Assembly (NCBI RefSeq): GCF_001612965.1
Contig: NZ_BDBL01000026.1
Span: 80,861-144,860, forward strand
Length of the DNA stretch: 64,000 nucleotides
Origin: Nocardia kruczakiae NBRC 101016
Lineage (GTDB): Bacteria; Actinomycetota; Actinomycetes; Mycobacteriales; Mycobacteriaceae
Direction: 5' to 3'
Positions within the stretch are counted from its first letter, which is position 1; each line of letters starts with the position of its first letter. The notes under the pieces are model-generated. The model was given only the letters and a program-made list of their open reading frames with translations. It ran no database searches and had not been told where the DNA came from. Made by a program: the position numbers and the translations under genes. Positions 63,426 to 64,000 of the stretch are shown here, one piece after another.

Positions 63426-64000
63426 TTACCGCCCGCGGATTTCGTAGAGCAGGGTGCGGCCGTCACGGACGACCGTCCGCACGGACTGCCGGTAGGTCGT
63501 GTGGCCGCCGTCGGGCCGATGCTCCTCGATATCCACATCGAACAGATCCGGCGCGCGCGTGGTGATGTGAACGCAGTACGTGGTCCCGGGCGGGATCACG
63601 GTGTCGATCGCCTGCTGCAGACCGTCGGCGGCGGCGACGTTGACGGTGTCCGGGGCGACGAAGGCCTGAGCTCGCTCACCGCTGCGCTCGGTGTAATACG
63701 AATACTCGAATCCCAGAATGGAATTCGGCCCGTCGGTGACGCCGCCGGCGCCGTTGCCGACGACGATGCCGTCGTGCGACTCGGCCGGGCACGGCGGAGT
63801 CTGCGGCGCGGGGGCCGGGGCGGATGTTTCGGCGGATCCGGCAGGGGTCGGGGTCGTCGCGGTCGTCGCGGTCGCGACCGCGGCGGCGGTACCCGGTTCC
63901 TCGCGCGCGACCGTCACCGCCAGCGCGATTCCGCCACCGGCCAGCGCGAGCACGACGACGGTGGCCGCGGCGGCGACCCACCACTTGCGCCGGCGGGGCC
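63426..64000 (-). CDS. Membrane-anchored hypothetical protein (5' end beyond window)
   Basis: At least 190 residues, open past the right edge. RRRKWWVAAAATVVVLALAG is a positively charged anchor and membrane helix, followed by a Thr/Pro/Ala-rich linker and a domain with two cysteines (TPPCPAES, TTYCVHIT) likely to form a disulfide outside the cell. No family recognised. A GTG at 63953 lies inside the membrane helix and is unlikely to be the start. Confidence 0.65.
   Translation of the reverse strand, partial: PRRRKWWVAAAATVVVLALAGGGIALAVTVAREEPGTAAAVATATTATTPTPAGSAETSAPAPAPQTPPCPAESHDGIVVGNGAGGVTDGPNSILGFEYSYYTERSGERAQAFVAPDTVNVAAADGLQQAIDTVIPPGTTYCVHITTRAPDLFDVDIEEHRPDGGHTTYRQSVRTVVRDGRTLLYEIRGR

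Overview
The window is GC-rich actinobacterial DNA, most likely from a mycolic-acid genus such as Nocardia (inference). The support is a WhiB1, a PdtaS sensor kinase, an AdnA helicase, a DUF3107 protein, an Ag85-like mycolyltransferase, LLM/F420-type oxidoreductases and many leaderless promoters (TANNNT six bases before the start codon). No tRNA, rRNA, insertion sequence, integrase or CRISPR array was seen.

Two layers can be separated. The ends follow the gene order I recall for Mycobacterium tuberculosis Rv3201c-Rv3221c. On the left are adnA, a LipV-like hydrolase and an alkyltransferase-like protein (0-2.8 kb). From 43.4 kb the order resumes with a TIGR02569 protein, moeZ, a DUF3152 protein, TetR, DUF3107, a ferritin-like protein, rhlE, a PQQ-like protein, a histidine phosphatase, GNAT, a membrane protein, a lipid kinase, whiB1, pdtaS and a TB7.3-like biotinyl protein. 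A block of about 40 kb lies between the two parts.

That block is dominated by nitrate and molybdenum cofactor genes. They are a MobA-MoeA fusion behind a leaderless nine-codon ORF (3.6-5.4 kb), narGHJI (8.6-15.7 kb), an operon narK-nirB-nirD-nnaR-cbiX (39.4 to 33.0 kb, minus strand) behind a GlnR-like box, and a second narK (41.9-43.4 kb). MoeZ (44.4 kb) and an orphan molybdopterin oxidoreductase (61.2 kb) add to the theme. Together they suggest respiratory nitrate reduction on the membrane plus assimilatory reduction to ammonium in the cytoplasm.

Between these sit small regulatory cassettes: an arylsulfatase, a tandem RHH antitoxin-like protein, a luciferase-like oxidoreductase behind a MerR-type promoter, an SRPBCC/DUF1772 divergent pair with two inverted repeats, an adh-fadD-amidohydrolase operon with a TetR and its probable operator, a Tat-exported phosphoesterase, and an MmyB-like regulator facing an aldo/keto reductase.

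The most interesting signal is a small ECF sigma network. Two DGPF/YCII-sigma modules (18.6 and 54.7 kb) and a separate VOC gene (30.8 kb) share a promoter layout: an A-rich upstream element, TGTCGA, then a TCGA-type -10. This suggests that the VOC gene belongs to the same regulon.
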